A stretch of DNA of 64,000 nucleotides from Desulfitobacterium_A sp034927245 (lineage in GTDB: Bacteria > Bacillota > Desulfitobacteriia > Desulfitobacteriales > Desulfitobacteriaceae). Positions 8,268 through 16,834 of this stretch are shown in pieces. The stretch covers positions 62,001-126,000 of the forward strand of contig NZ_JAYFQK010000038.1 in assembly GCF_034927245.1 (NCBI RefSeq), given 5' to 3'. Positions within the stretch are counted from its first letter, which is position 1. The number at the start of each line of letters is the position of its first letter. A program made the position numbers and the translations under genes. Under the pieces are notes generated by a model. That model saw nothing but the letters and a program-made list of their open reading frames with translations, did no database searches and was not told where the DNA came from.

Positions 8268-9239
8268 ATGCAAGATCAATTTGAACGGCGAATTGAATAT
8301 TTGCGTATTTCCATAACTGATCGCTGTAATCTTCGCTGTCAGTACTGCATGCCTGCCTCAGGTGTGCAATGGATTGCTCATGAGGACATCCTTAGCTATG
8401 AGGAAATTTATCGCTTGGTTAAATTAAGTACGCATATCGGTTTTAAGCGTTTTCGACTCACAGGGGGAGAACCGCTTGTACGCAAGGGACTGGTCGATTT
8501 CATCAGTCAAGTTTCGCAAATTCCGGGAGTTGAGGATCTAATGCTGACAACGAACGGAATGCTCTTACCAGAAATGGCGTTTGACTTGAAAGCAGCAGGC
8601 TTAAACCGTGTCAATATCAGCCTCGATACTTTTGACCCTGAACGTTTTAGGGAAATGACACGGGGCGGAGACGTGAGCAAAGTGTTACAGGGCATTAATC
8701 GGTCTCTTGAGGCTGATTTAAAACCGGTAAAAATTAATGTTGTCGTAGTTCGCGATTTTAATCTGCATGAATTACCGAAGTTCTTTGAATTGGCCCGGAA
8801 ATATCCAATTCAGGTTCGCTTTATCGAGCTCATGCCTATAGGAGTCAGCTCAGATCAACGAGATGAGTTTGTCTCAATTGCTGAAATGAAAGAAGTTCTG
8901 GGATTAAAGGGCTTAGAATCTCAAAAGAAGGTTTATGGGGGCGGACCGGCAGAGTATGTAACGCTAGAAGGACTAGAGGGAGATATTGGATTTATTAGCG
9001 CATTAAGCCGCCATTTTTGCAGCACCTGTAATCGGATGCGTTTGACGGCGGATGGGAAATTGCGGCCTTGTCTGCATAGTCCCAAGGAAATCGATTTGCG
9101 TCATGCGCTGAGAAACGGAAGTACCGATGAAGAGTTGTTAGAGATATTAAAGCAAGCCGTTTGGAATAAACCGGTAGAACACCATATGAACGAGGAAGCG
9201 TGGCAAGGCAGCCGTGTGATGTCTCAGATCGGAGGATAA
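8268..9239 (+). CDS. moaA: GTP 3',8-cyclase MoaA (radical SAM)
   Basis: First step of molybdopterin synthesis from GTP. The 323-residue protein has the N-terminal radical-SAM cluster CNLRCQYCMP near residues 22-31, LTGGEPL, LTTNGMLL, and the C-terminal second [4Fe-4S] site FCSTCNRMRL...RPCLHS. The ATG at 8268 is chosen because an AGAGGG site precedes it and the homologous N-terminus begins just there; the frame is open upstream but runs into the riboswitch terminator. It ends 3 bp before moaC. Confidence 0.96.
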   Translation: MQDQFERRIEYLRISITDRCNLRCQYCMPASGVQWIAHEDILSYEEIYRLVKLSTHIGFKRFRLTGGEPLVRKGLVDFISQVSQIPGVEDLMLTTNGMLLPEMAFDLKAAGLNRVNISLDTFDPERFREMTRGGDVSKVLQGINRSLEADLKPVKINVVVVRDFNLHELPKFFELARKYPIQVRFIELMPIGVSSDQRDEFVSIAEMKEVLGLKGLESQKKVYGGGPAEYVTLEGLEGDIGFISALSRHFCSTCNRMRLTADGKLRPCLHSPKEIDLRHALRNGSTDEELLEILKQAVWNKPVEHHMNEEAWQGSRVMSQIGG

Positions 9240-9242
9240 AAG

Positions 9243-9710
9243 ATGGAACTTACACATTTTGATGAGAATGGCAGGGCCAGGATGGTCGATGTCAGTGACA
9301 AAGGAGAAACGAGACGCGTCGCGGTTGCAAGGGGAAAGGTTGAAATGCAGCCGGATACGCTGGAGAGGATTCGTCAGGGACAAATCGCTAAAGGAGATGT
9401 TTTAGCGGTTGCCCAAGTGGCGGGTATCATGGGGGCTAAACAGACATCAAGCTTAATCCCGATGTGCCACCCCTTAGGAATTACGGGTGCGGAACTCAAT
9501 TTTGAAATTGTTCCACCGGGAACCATTGAAATTGAAGCCTCAGTAAAAGTAACGGGTAAAACGGGAGTAGAAATGGAAGCATTAACGGCAGTCAGTGTTG
9601 CCGCTTTAACGATTTATGATATGTGCAAGGCGATTGACAAAAGAATGACGATAAGTGAAATTCGCCTTATGGAAAAGTCAGGCGGAAAAAGCGGTCATTT
9701 TGTCCGTTAA
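9243..9710 (+). CDS. moaC: Cyclic pyranopterin monophosphate synthase MoaC
   Basis: Second step of Moco synthesis, converting the MoaA product to cyclic pyranopterin monophosphate. The 155-residue protein carries the family signature SLIPMCHPL, the TGVEMEALTAVSVAALTIYD segment (20 residues, substrate pocket) and KSGGKSGHF at the C-terminus. It follows moaA by 3 bp with a GGAGG site inside the end of moaA. Full length and conventional. Confidence 0.96.
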   Translation: MELTHFDENGRARMVDVSDKGETRRVAVARGKVEMQPDTLERIRQGQIAKGDVLAVAQVAGIMGAKQTSSLIPMCHPLGITGAELNFEIVPPGTIEIEASVKVTGKTGVEMEALTAVSVAALTIYDMCKAIDKRMTISEIRLMEKSGGKSGHFVR

Positions 9711-9757
9711 TAAAAGTTCGTAAATACGAATCAAGTTTATGAAAAAGGAGATAGAAA

Positions 9758-10192
9758 ATGGCAAAGATCATTGCGGTGTGCACAAGTGAACGTAAAGGGA
9801 TGCGAAAGAAAAACGTAGGTGAGGGATTATTAAAAGTAAATTTTGGGATCGAAGGGGATGCCCATGGCGGAGATTGGCATCGTCAAGTGAGCTTGCTCGC
9901 GACGGAAAGTATTAAAAAGATGCAAGATAAAGGACTGGATGTTGGTCCCGGCGATTTTGCCGAAAATTTAACGACCGAAGGAATAGACCTCGTGAGCTTA
10001 CCAGTCGGGACAAAACTTAAAATTGGGGAGGCGGGTTTAGGTGAAGTGACTCAGATCGGTAAGAAATGTCATGCAAAATGTGCGATTTACTATCAAGCCG
10101 GAGATTGTGTAATGCCTAAAGAAGGGATCTTTATCCGGGTCCTGCAAGGGGGCCAAGTACGGGTAGGAGACAGTATCGAGGTGGTCGAGTGA
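9758..10192 (+). CDS. MOSC domain-containing protein
   Basis: A stand-alone MOSC domain of 144 residues with the family's IEGDAHGG near the N-terminus, GDFAENLTTEGID and the conserved cysteine in the segment KKCHAKCAIY. MOSC proteins are thought to bind sulfurated molybdenum cofactor and act in sulfur carrying. Its place between moaC and moaB/mog supports a part in cofactor maturation, though the exact reaction is not established. Its stop overlaps the next start by one base (TGATG). Confidence 0.9.
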   Translation: MAKIIAVCTSERKGMRKKNVGEGLLKVNFGIEGDAHGGDWHRQVSLLATESIKKMQDKGLDVGPGDFAENLTTEGIDLVSLPVGTKLKIGEAGLGEVTQIGKKCHAKCAIYYQAGDCVMPKEGIFIRVLQGGQVRVGDSIEVVE

Positions 10193-10695
10193 TGTTTAAA
10201 GTGGGTGTGATTACAGCCAGTGATAAGGGTTCCCGTGGGGAAAGAGAGGATCTTTCGGGGGGGCTCCTCAAAGAATTAGTGAAAGACATTGATGGTGAAG
10301 TCGTCGAATATGCAGTCCTTCCGGATGAACAACAGCTATTAGCGCAGAAGATGCGCGAATGGGCAGATGATTTGGGTTTAGATCTGATTCTCACTACCGG
10401 TGGAACAGGTTTTTCTTTACGGGATGTGACACCGGAGGCAACAAAGGAAGTTGCAGACCGCATGGTTCCCGGGATTGCCGAAGTGATGCGTTATGAAAGT
10501 TATAAGGTTACGCCTAAAGCCATGTTGAGCAGAGCAGTCGCCGCTTTGCGAAAACGCACTTTAATTGTGAATATGCCCGGGTCACCGAAAGCAGTTAAAG
10601 AATGTTGGCAGGCCATTGCACCTGCCCTACCCCATGGAATTCAAATCCTTAAAGGTGAAGCCAGTGAATGTGCTGCGCCCATGAATTCAAAATAA
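10192..10695 (+). CDS. Molybdopterin adenylyltransferase family protein (MogA/MoaB)
   Basis: Activates molybdopterin by adenylation before metal insertion. The 167-residue protein has the MogA/MoaB fold landmarks: GVITASDKGSRGEREDLSG at the N-terminus, LTTGGTGFSLRDVTPEAT near residue 70, and NMPGSPKAVKECW near the end. ATG at 10192 shares its A with the preceding stop and is preferred over GTG 10189. MogA and MoaB are too close to tell apart here, so no gene symbol is given. Confidence 0.93.
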   Translation: MFKVGVITASDKGSRGEREDLSGGLLKELVKDIDGEVVEYAVLPDEQQLLAQKMREWADDLGLDLILTTGGTGFSLRDVTPEATKEVADRMVPGIAEVMRYESYKVTPKAMLSRAVAALRKRTLIVNMPGSPKAVKECWQAIAPALPHGIQILKGEASECAAPMNSK

Positions 10696-10758
10696 TGCTT
10701 GTCACCCCTGTCCGGTTTGTGCATACAGTATAGTAGGTGAACCGGAAACGGGGTGATC

Positions 10759-11589
10759 ATGATTTTAAGGGCTATAGTTTTTGTCGATTACGAGAATATT
10801 TGGATGGGTCTGTTAGAAAGGGGGTACGAGTTAACCCCGGAAATTCTAATGCAGGCGATCCAAACCTATGCGCAACGGATGGATCTTAGCATAACAGGAA
10901 TCTACCTATATGCTAATTTTGATCGGGAAGAATTTTGGAAAACCCAGACTTCATTCGAAAAAACAAATGTTTTTACCCGTCATGTATTTGGTAAAAACAC
11001 GTATGCCAGTACGGATATAAGAAAGAATGCGGCAGATGTCGAACTTATCTTAGAAGCACAGGAAATATTGATTACCCGGACTTCAACGTTTGATACGTTC
11101 CTTCTCTTTACCGGCGATGGTGATTTTTTACCGCTTGCCCGGAAAATCCGAGCTTGGGGGAAGGACGTTAGGGTAATGGGTGTTAACGGAAGCACCCATC
11201 ACGTTTTGCAAGCGTTTAGCAGTACAGACTTTTTCGAGGAATTCATAAGCCAGAATATAGGCTATAAGCCTGAACAGGATTTGGAACAAGGGATTCAGAT
11301 CCTTGCACAGCTTCAATTAAAAATGGCCTATGTTGCATCAACGAAGACGCGGTTAGCGCTAAGTGAACAGCTGCATCGGACGATATCTCAAGTCAAAGAG
11401 GTGGTCCGCTTCGCTTTACGGGAGAAAGTATTCTTTGAACAGGAATTTGTTGATGCAAGCCTAAAAATCGGGAAAACCAAAATCTATTTGCTAAACCTTG
11501 AGCATGAAAGAGTTCGCAAGGTTTTGAGTGAGGATACGCTAAGGAAAATTCAAGCCCGTTACGAAATAATGGGAGTCATCCAAAGATAA
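10759..11589 (+). CDS. NYN domain-containing protein (LabA-like PIN-fold nuclease family)
   Basis: About 276 residues. Residues 1-165 match the NYN/LabA PIN-like fold: VFVDYENIW with its acidic residue at the N-terminus, KNAADVELILEA in the middle and LFTGDGDFLPLARKIRAWGK, which gives the set of acidic metal ligands. Such proteins are presumed RNases. The C-terminal 100 residues, rich in basic helix, may be a winged-helix (OST-HTH-like) RNA-binding part, which is a guess. ATG at 10759 is preferred over GTG 10753 because of the GGGGTG spacing. It lies alone between the moa and groESL units. Confidence 0.85.
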   Translation: MILRAIVFVDYENIWMGLLERGYELTPEILMQAIQTYAQRMDLSITGIYLYANFDREEFWKTQTSFEKTNVFTRHVFGKNTYASTDIRKNAADVELILEAQEILITRTSTFDTFLLFTGDGDFLPLARKIRAWGKDVRVMGVNGSTHHVLQAFSSTDFFEEFISQNIGYKPEQDLEQGIQILAQLQLKMAYVASTKTRLALSEQLHRTISQVKEVVRFALREKVFFEQEFVDASLKIGKTKIYLLNLEHERVRKVLSEDTLRKIQARYEIMGVIQR

Positions 11590-11641
11590 CATGATGCAAA
11601 AGCAGCTTACTATCAACCTAATAAGATATATCAGTGATGTA

Positions 11642-11670
11642 CGCCCTGCTCCTCATTTGCGAGTAGGGCG
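11642..11670 (+). terminator. Hairpin after the NYN gene, possible weak terminator
   Basis: CGCCCTGCTC pairs with GAGTAGGGCG across a short loop. No proper T run follows (TTGATAT), so termination is uncertain. Confidence 0.45.
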
Positions 11671-11682
11671 TTGATATATGCG

Positions 11683-11713
11683 AAAAAGCCGGTTAGGAAA
11701 AATCCTAACCGGT
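11683..11713 (-). terminator. Terminator of the minus-strand small gene at 11720
   Basis: On the minus strand ACCGGTTAGGA pairs with TCCTAACCGGC around TTTT and is followed by TTTTTC, starting 7 bases after the stop of the minus-strand gene. Confidence 0.85.
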
Positions 11714-11719
11714 AAGAGG

Positions 11720-11971
11720 TTATTGGCTGACAAAGGTGATATTGCGTAGCGGAATCCTTACTACAGGACGGAGACCATCAATGGGAGTTCCGACATTAGA
11801 GAATAACTGTGCATTAGTCAAAAGGGCTACCCCGTCCTGCAATCCACCAAAGCTCCCAATCCAGAATGAAGAATCCATACCAATTCTTAGTTGGGAACCA
11901 ATAGGATACGTGTCAAATAAACCGAGTATAAAGGGTCTGCAGTTAAATGTCCCAAGTCCTCCGAAGCTCAT
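11720..11971 (-). CDS. Small hypothetical protein, 83 residues
   Basis: Start ATG at 11971 has AAAAGGGG 7 bases upstream; ATG 11977 would be too close to that site. The product is rich in Gly, Phe and Leu (begins MSFGGLGTFNCRPF) with no transmembrane signal and one cysteine. It has its own terminator and convergent orientation relative to the NYN gene. I do not recognise the family. Its composition resembles small spore-associated proteins found in Clostridia, but that is weak inference. The stretch 11972-12320 between it and the groES promoter shows no other gene. Confidence 0.65.
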   Translation of the reverse strand: MSFGGLGTFNCRPFILGLFDTYPIGSQLRIGMDSSFWIGSFGGLQDGVALLTNAQLFSNVGTPIDGLRPVVRIPLRNITFVSQ

Positions 11972-12322
11972 TTTCATTCCCCTTTTCTTTGAATTGGTCG
12001 TTTGAACGACCTTCAGAAGAATAGAATGGAGAGAATTAAGCATTAGCGACAGAAGACCCCTTTCTCAACCGATAACCAATATTTATTTCTGGTTTAGTTT
12101 ATGCACTATTGGAAGAAAAGTTCAGATCAGGAAACAAATAACGAATAAATATTAACGCGTTTGGTCAAAATGGAGGTTAGAGCGGGCAGGGGAAATTGAA
12201 AATCAAACGTTATACGAATAATGAAGTAAGAGAGTGATTAGTGAAGATATTTTGAAATAGAACCAGGTAATCGCATTTGAGCGGCTTTGGTAACGCTTGA
12301 TTTCATCTTCCCCCTTGCCTAT

Positions 12323-12364
12323 TATAATACTTAGATGTTAGCACTCATTCAGAGTGAGTGCTAA
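12323..12364 (+). promoter_or_regulatory. groESL promoter -10 and CIRCE operator (HrcA site)
   Basis: TATAAT at 12323-12328 is followed by a perfect CIRCE inverted repeat, TTAGCACTC, nine bases, GAGTGCTAA, at 12338-12364. HrcA binds CIRCE and represses heat-shock chaperone genes. The -35 is poor (TTGATT at 12297-12302 would be 20 bases away). The operator covers the expected transcription start, as usual for this regulon. Confidence 0.95.
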
Positions 12365-12402
12365 CAAAAGCGTAAAAATATCTTAAGGAGGGAATTTCTT
12401 CA

Positions 12403-12687
12403 ATGAACATCAAACCTTTGGGTGATCGCGTCGTCATTAAAGCACTTCCATCAGAGGAAAAAACAAAGAGTGGGATTATTATGCCGGATACGGCTAAAGA
12501 AAAGCCGATGGAAGGTGAAATTGTAGCAGCAGGACCCGGAAAAATGGAAAAGGGAGAGCGTATTGCTCTTGATGTAAAAGTCGGTGACAAAGTGATTTAT
12601 TCCAAATATGCCGGCACAGAAGTTAAATATGATGGCGAAGAATATCTGATCCTAAAAGAGAGCGATATTTTAGCAATTGTAGGCTAA
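12403..12687 (+). CDS. groES: Co-chaperonin GroES
   Basis: The 94-residue heptameric lid of the GroEL folding chamber. The sequence starts MNIKPLGDRVV, carries the mobile loop region SEEKTKSGIIMPDTAKEKP and ends EYLILKESDILAIV, all conserved. AAGGAGG lies 10 bases before ATG. It is first in a two-gene operon under CIRCE control. Confidence 0.98.
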   Translation: MNIKPLGDRVVIKALPSEEKTKSGIIMPDTAKEKPMEGEIVAAGPGKMEKGERIALDVKVGDKVIYSKYAGTEVKYDGEEYLILKESDILAIVG

Positions 12688-12756
12688 TTACTTAAATATT
12701 AATAACCCGGTTATGACCCAGTGAAAAAATGTGAGTATTCTAAGGAGGATTTTAAG

Positions 12757-14403
12757 GTGGCTAAACAAATCGTTTTTAATGAAGAAGCCCGCCATGCGCT
12801 GGAACGCGGTGTTAACGCTCTGGCCGAAGCGGTTCGTGTAACATTGGGACCTAAGGGTCGTAATGTAGTTTTAGATAAGAAATTCGGTTCTCCGCTGATC
12901 ACCAATGATGGTGTTACTATTGCTCGTGATATCGAGTTGGAGGATCCTTTTGAGAACATGGGAGCTCAACTCGTTAAAGAAGTTGCCACAAAAACGAATG
13001 ATGTTGCCGGTGACGGAACAACGACTGCAACTGTACTTGCCCAAGCGATTATTCATGAAGGCTTGAAAAACGTGGCAGCCGGTGCTAATCCTATGGGGAT
13101 CAAACGGGGTATTGAACAAGCGGTTAATGCAGTTGTCGAAGATATTAAAGGCAATGCTAAACCGATTGAAAGCAAAGCGGCTATTGCCCAAGTTGCTTCC
13201 ATTTCTGCCGGAGATCAAACCATTGGTGAATTGATTGCCGAAGCTATGGAGAAGGTTGGCAAAGACGGCGTTATCACAGTTGAAGAAGCTAAAGGGATGA
13301 CGACAGAACTTCAAGTTGTAGAAGGTATGCAATTTGATCGCGGCTATATTTCCGCTTATATGATTACAGATACAGACAAGATGGAAGCTGTCTTAAATGA
13401 TCCTTACATCTTGATTACAGACAAGAAGATCGGTGCTATTGCCGATATCCTTCCTGTTCTCGAAAAAGTGGTTCAAGCCGGCCGTCAACTCTTAATTATT
13501 GCTGAGGATATTGAAGGCGAAGCTATGGCAACATTAGTTGTCAATAAACTTCGTGGGACCTTCACTTGCGTAGGGGTTAAAGCCCCCGGCTTTGGTGATC
13601 GCCGTAAAGCGATGCTTGAAGATATCGCTGTTCTTACCGGTGGCACAGTAGTTACTGAAGATCTTGGCCTTAAACTGGAAAATACCACAATTGATATGCT
13701 TGGACGTGCTCGTCAAGTACGTGTAACCAAGGATGAAACCACAATTGTCGAAGGTTCAGGGAACACTGAAGAAATTAAAAAACGCGTAGAGGCAATCAAA
13801 AAGCAGATCGAAGAAACAACATCTGATTTTGATCGCGAAAAACTCCAAGAACGTCTGGCTAAATTAGCCGGTGGTGTTGCTGTTATCCAAGTCGGTGCTG
13901 CAACCGAAACCGAAATGAAGGAGAAGAAACTTCGGATTGAAGATGCTCTTGCCGCAACTCGGGCTGCGGTTGAAGAAGGTATCGTCGCCGGCGGTGGTAC
14001 AACTTTGATCGATGCAGTTCAAGCACTTGATGCTTTGAATAGCTTAACCGGCGATGAAAAAACGGGTGTGGCCATTATCCGTCGGTCATTGGAAGAACCC
14101 CTTCGTCAAATTGCGAACAATGCCGGTCAAGAGGGATCTGTGGTTGTTGAAAAAGTCAGAACGTCTGCTCGCGGTGTAGGCTTTAATGCTATGACCGATG
14201 AATATGAAGACATGATTGCTGCCGGTATTGTTGACCCGGCAAAAGTGACTCGTTCTGCTTTGCAAAATGCAGCTTCCATCTCGGCTATGGTTCTCACAAC
14301 AGAATGTTTAGTATCCGATATTCCTACAAAGGATAACGGAGCTGCTGCCGCTGCCGGTATGGGTGGTATGGGCGGCATGGGTGGAATGGGCGGAATGATG
14401 TAA
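12757..14403 (+). CDS. groEL: Chaperonin GroEL
   Basis: The 60-kDa chaperonin, about 548 residues. DGTTTATVL (nucleotide binding), the KAPGFGDRRKAML segment and the C-terminal GGM repeats (GMGGMGGMGGMGGMM) are present. GTG at 12757 is chosen because AAGGAGG sits 8 bases upstream and the protein then starts AKQIVFNEEAR, as in homologues; the frame opens earlier at 12721 but without support. It forms an operon with groES. Confidence 0.98.
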   Translation: MAKQIVFNEEARHALERGVNALAEAVRVTLGPKGRNVVLDKKFGSPLITNDGVTIARDIELEDPFENMGAQLVKEVATKTNDVAGDGTTTATVLAQAIIHEGLKNVAAGANPMGIKRGIEQAVNAVVEDIKGNAKPIESKAAIAQVASISAGDQTIGELIAEAMEKVGKDGVITVEEAKGMTTELQVVEGMQFDRGYISAYMITDTDKMEAVLNDPYILITDKKIGAIADILPVLEKVVQAGRQLLIIAEDIEGEAMATLVVNKLRGTFTCVGVKAPGFGDRRKAMLEDIAVLTGGTVVTEDLGLKLENTTIDMLGRARQVRVTKDETTIVEGSGNTEEIKKRVEAIKKQIEETTSDFDREKLQERLAKLAGGVAVIQVGAATETEMKEKKLRIEDALAATRAAVEEGIVAGGGTTLIDAVQALDALNSLTGDEKTGVAIIRRSLEEPLRQIANNAGQEGSVVVEKVRTSARGVGFNAMTDEYEDMIAAGIVDPAKVTRSALQNAASISAMVLTTECLVSDIPTKDNGAAAAAGMGGMGGMGGMGGMM

Positions 14404-14492
14404 GAATGCCTTAAAACCCTTGAATAATCAAGTGTTTGCGGTTCGATAAATCTTCACTTCCCACATTTTGCCCACAAAATGAATATTAAAGT

Positions 14493-14540
14493 AAGCCTTT
14501 CATAAGTTGACCAAACTTGTGAGAGGCTTCTTTCTTTTTT
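14493..14540 (+). terminator. Terminator of groESL
   Basis: AAGCCTTTCATAAGTT pairs with AAACTTGTGAGAGGCTT across a GACC loop, followed by TCTTTCTTTTTT. Confidence 0.88.
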
Positions 14541-14564
14541 GGTTTGGTAATATGCGGAAGATGT

Positions 14565-14603
14565 AAAAAGGACGCAACGACTAAATCGTTACGCCTTTCC
14601 GCC
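14565..14603 (-). terminator. Terminator of the minus-strand spore-coat-like gene
   Basis: On the minus strand AAAGGCGTAACGA pairs with TCGTTGCGTCCTTT and is followed by TT. It starts 10 bases after the stop at 14613. Confidence 0.7.
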
Positions 14604-14612
14604 TAAATCCAT

Positions 14613-14870
14613 TTAGAAGAAGCGATTACTGAATCCTTGACCAAACAGCCCCTGGCCAAACAGCCCCTGGCCTTGAAAGTTTTGAGCTTGAAAACCTTGA
14701 TTAACCGTTACATTTCTCGTGGTCTGTTGAATAAAGTGCTGAGGAACATCAACAATGTTTTGCCGATTGATTGTCACGATAGGATGAATCACAGGGACAG
14801 CCCGTTGAGTGAAAAAATCTTGCACGCAATATTGAGGAGGACAACAAATAGGCCTTACGCAACCATACAT
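14613..14870 (-). CDS. CotD-like spore coat protein, 85 residues
   Basis: A Cys/Pro-rich N-terminus (MYGCVRPICCPPQYC) is followed by VIHPIVTINRQNIVDVPQH, which resembles the His/Val-rich core of CotD-family inner coat proteins. The C-terminus has tandem GQGLFGQGLFGQGF repeats. The start has an AGGAGG site upstream. Near-identical 16-base direct repeats underlie the GQGLF units (about 14641-14672). Next to two other tiny spore-type genes on the same strand, a role in the spore coat is likely; the family match is from memory of the motif. Confidence 0.65.
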   Translation of the reverse strand: MYGCVRPICCPPQYCVQDFFTQRAVPVIHPIVTINRQNIVDVPQHFIQQTTRNVTVNQGFQAQNFQGQGLFGQGLFGQGFSNRFF

Positions 14871-14915
14871 TAGGGAAAACCTCCTTGCTTAATCAAATTA
14901 TTAAAATACTACTTT

Positions 14916-15035
14916 TTAAAAAATAACGGCTAGAGCAATAAGAATTAAAATGGCGATAGCTATAATTCCTGCGCCTACGCCGACGCCTGTACCGCCGCAT
15001 ACTCCGCCCATACCACCAAACCCCATTCCGAACAT
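14916..15035 (-). CDS. YjcZ-like small sporulation membrane protein, 39 residues
   Basis: Starts MFGMGFGGMGGVCGG and ends in one hydrophobic helix (IIAIAILILIALAVIF), the Gly-rich-plus-helix layout of YjcZ/sporulation tiny membrane proteins of Firmicutes. GGAGG lies 7-8 bases before ATG 15035. It forms a tandem with the next small gene, and both lie in a spore-gene neighbourhood. Confidence 0.75.
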   Translation of the reverse strand: MFGMGFGGMGGVCGGTGVGVGAGIIAIAILILIALAVIF

Positions 15036-15057
15036 GATATTTCCTCCTTTCTTAAAC

Positions 15058-15168
15058 TTAGAATACGATTCCCAATGCGATAAGCAAAAGAATGATGACT
15101 GTTACAATCGCGATTCCAGGTAAAAAACGAGGAGTACCGCATGCTCCGTCAACGCCGCCGAATGCCAT
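15058..15168 (-). CDS. YjcZ-like small membrane protein, 36 residues
   Basis: Starts MAFGGVDGACGTPRF and ends with a single transmembrane helix (AIVTVIILLLIALGIVF). AAAGGAGG precedes ATG 15168 by 7 bases. It is paralogous in layout to the gene at 14916 and probably co-transcribed with it. It may be expressed during sporulation; the region 15169-15390 upstream is AT-rich and contains no other gene I can support. Confidence 0.7.
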   Translation of the reverse strand: MAFGGVDGACGTPRFLPGIAIVTVIILLLIALGIVF

Positions 15169-15390
15169 CTGAATTCCTCCTTTGCCGGTAGATAGTGCAT
15201 AATATGCATATAGTGGTTACGATGGAACTATATGTAAAGTATTAACTGAGGCAGTATTGATTGAGGATATGATCAACTCTAATTTGTTGGGGGGCCCTTT
15301 TCTTTTTTGTTTTAGTTAGGAAAATAATAGGAATAAAGCAACCTGGTTTCTACATAAAGTGTGATAAGAACTCCGCCAGGGGGGCTGAAG

Positions 15391-16053
15391 ATGAAAAAGA
15401 AGGGTCTTTTGTTAATCATCCTAATCGGTACCGTGTTAGTAGGGGGGATTATGGGTCGCCTTCTATGGAAACCTAACCCCGCAGAGTTGTTGACTTATGG
15501 CTTAGAAAAACTGAACCAAGCGACCTCTTTTCACTACAGCATCACCCAACATCAGTGGGTAGAAGGAAAGGATCGCGTGCTGACTCAGATTCTAGGAGAA
15601 AAGGACGGTGGAAACACGCACATCTCTGGGCAGCTTGTGGGTACCGAAGTTGAGATGATTGTCGTCGGAGAAGGATTTTACCTCAAGGATCCGCTCGGAA
15701 AACGATGGGTCCGTTACCCCAGTGTCCCGGCTACTCAAGAAGTCTTTCTGGCGGAGCTCAATCCAATTTCTTCTTTACAGTTCAAAGAGCTTGGCGAGGT
15801 GATGCTTAAGGGACAAGAGAAGTTAGATGGAGAGAAGGTATGGGTAATCCAACTTCAGCCTACCGTACAGAATCAAATCATGGAAGACTTTTGGACCGAT
15901 TTTGACTACACGGTTTATATCAGTCGAAAGGATAAAACGATCCGAAGGGCGACGATTCAATCAAAAAATAAATCCAATAATGAGCCCATGACTATGACCT
16001 TAGATTTTTCGGATTTTGGTAAAGATATTAAAATTCAGCCTCCTAATTTATAA
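15391..16053 (+). CDS. Membrane-anchored extracytoplasmic protein, LolA/LppX-like fold possible
   Basis: 220 residues from ATG 15391, which follows AGGGGGGCTG; an earlier GTG frame extension is unsupported. An N-terminal basic stretch plus hydrophobic helix (LLLIILIGTVLVGGIMG) makes a signal anchor without a lipobox cysteine. The rest is beta-rich (FHYSITQHQW, HISGQLVGTEVEMIVVG), reminiscent of lipoprotein-sorting-like domains in Firmicute surface proteins. No catalytic motif is seen. It stands alone, with a terminator behind it. Function unknown. Confidence 0.75.
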   Translation: MKKKGLLLIILIGTVLVGGIMGRLLWKPNPAELLTYGLEKLNQATSFHYSITQHQWVEGKDRVLTQILGEKDGGNTHISGQLVGTEVEMIVVGEGFYLKDPLGKRWVRYPSVPATQEVFLAELNPISSLQFKELGEVMLKGQEKLDGEKVWVIQLQPTVQNQIMEDFWTDFDYTVYISRKDKTIRRATIQSKNKSNNEPMTMTLDFSDFGKDIKIQPPNL

Positions 16054-16057
16054 TTCA

Positions 16058-16088
16058 AGCCCGGGATAATGCCCGGGCTATTTGTTTG
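16058..16088 (+). terminator. Terminator after the membrane-anchored protein gene
   Basis: AGCCCGGG pairs with CCCGGGCT across ATAATG, followed by ATTTGTTT. Confidence 0.82.
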
Positions 16089-16147
16089 GTGGAAGCGGGT
16101 TTTCCGTACTTTATAGGGTATTATGGTAGTAATGTTCGAAAAAACGT

Positions 16148-16176
16148 TTGACTCCCCTGAGCTCGTCTGATATAAT
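16148..16176 (+). promoter_or_regulatory. Sigma-A promoter of hpt
   Basis: TTGACT (16148-16153), 17 bases, TATAAT (16171-16176). Transcription would start at about 16183, which rules out the ATG at 16183 as a normal start and supports GTG 16207 for hpt. Confidence 0.85.
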
Positions 16177-16206
16177 TCTGGAATGAGTTTAGTGGAGGTG
16201 GCAGTA

Positions 16207-16749
16207 GTGGAAGAACATATAAGCAGAATTCTTTTTAGCCGTGAAGAACTCCTTAAACGGATTGCTGAATTAGGGGAAGAGATTACCCGTGATTATAAGG
16301 AGAAGAATCTGTTAGTTTTAGCTATACTTAAAGGGGCGGTCCCTTTCATGGCGGATTTAATCCAACAAATCAAAATTCCCTTAACCTATGATTTCATGGC
16401 AGTATCCAGTTATGGTGCATCAACGACATCCTCCGGCGTCGTTCGTATTATGAAGGATCTCGAACGGAGTGTTGAAGGTGTCCATATCTTAATTGTCGAA
16501 GATATTGTGGATACGGGATTGACTTTAAAATATTTAAAAGAGAATCTGACCGCACGCAATCCTGAAAGTGTCAGAATCGTAACCTTGTTGGATAAACCGG
16601 AACGGCGTAAAGTTGATGTTAAGCCGGATTATAATGGATTTACGATTCCCGATGAATTTGTCGTGGGTTATGGTTTGGATTTTAATGAGATGTATCGTAA
16701 TCTCCCCTATATCGGAATCTTAAAGCCGGAAGCTTATGAAAATGACTAA
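16207..16749 (+). CDS. hpt: Hypoxanthine phosphoribosyltransferase
   Basis: Purine salvage, forming IMP/GMP from hypoxanthine/guanine and PRPP. About 180 residues with the PRPP-binding signature ILIVEDIVDTGLTLKYL and the substrate loop segment SSYGASTTSSG. GTG 16207 follows GGAGGTGG by 5 bases and agrees with the promoter. It precedes guaA; a small hairpin (16776-16800, CTGACG/CGTCAG) between them could attenuate but has a poor T run. Confidence 0.95.
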   Translation: MEEHISRILFSREELLKRIAELGEEITRDYKEKNLLVLAILKGAVPFMADLIQQIKIPLTYDFMAVSSYGASTTSSGVVRIMKDLERSVEGVHILIVEDIVDTGLTLKYLKENLTARNPESVRIVTLLDKPERRKVDVKPDYNGFTIPDEFVVGYGLDFNEMYRNLPYIGILKPEAYEND

Positions 16750-16834
16750 AATTGAGTGTGAGTGTAAGGAAAATGCTGACGGTTAAAATAGAATCGTCAG
16801 TTATTTTCTATATTTATAAAAGGGTGGTTAGTTT

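Noticed and set aside
15181..15260. Sporulation sigma-factor promoter for the small spore genes
   Set aside because: CATA-like elements occur but spacing does not fit sigma-E, -G or -K consensus well enough to report.
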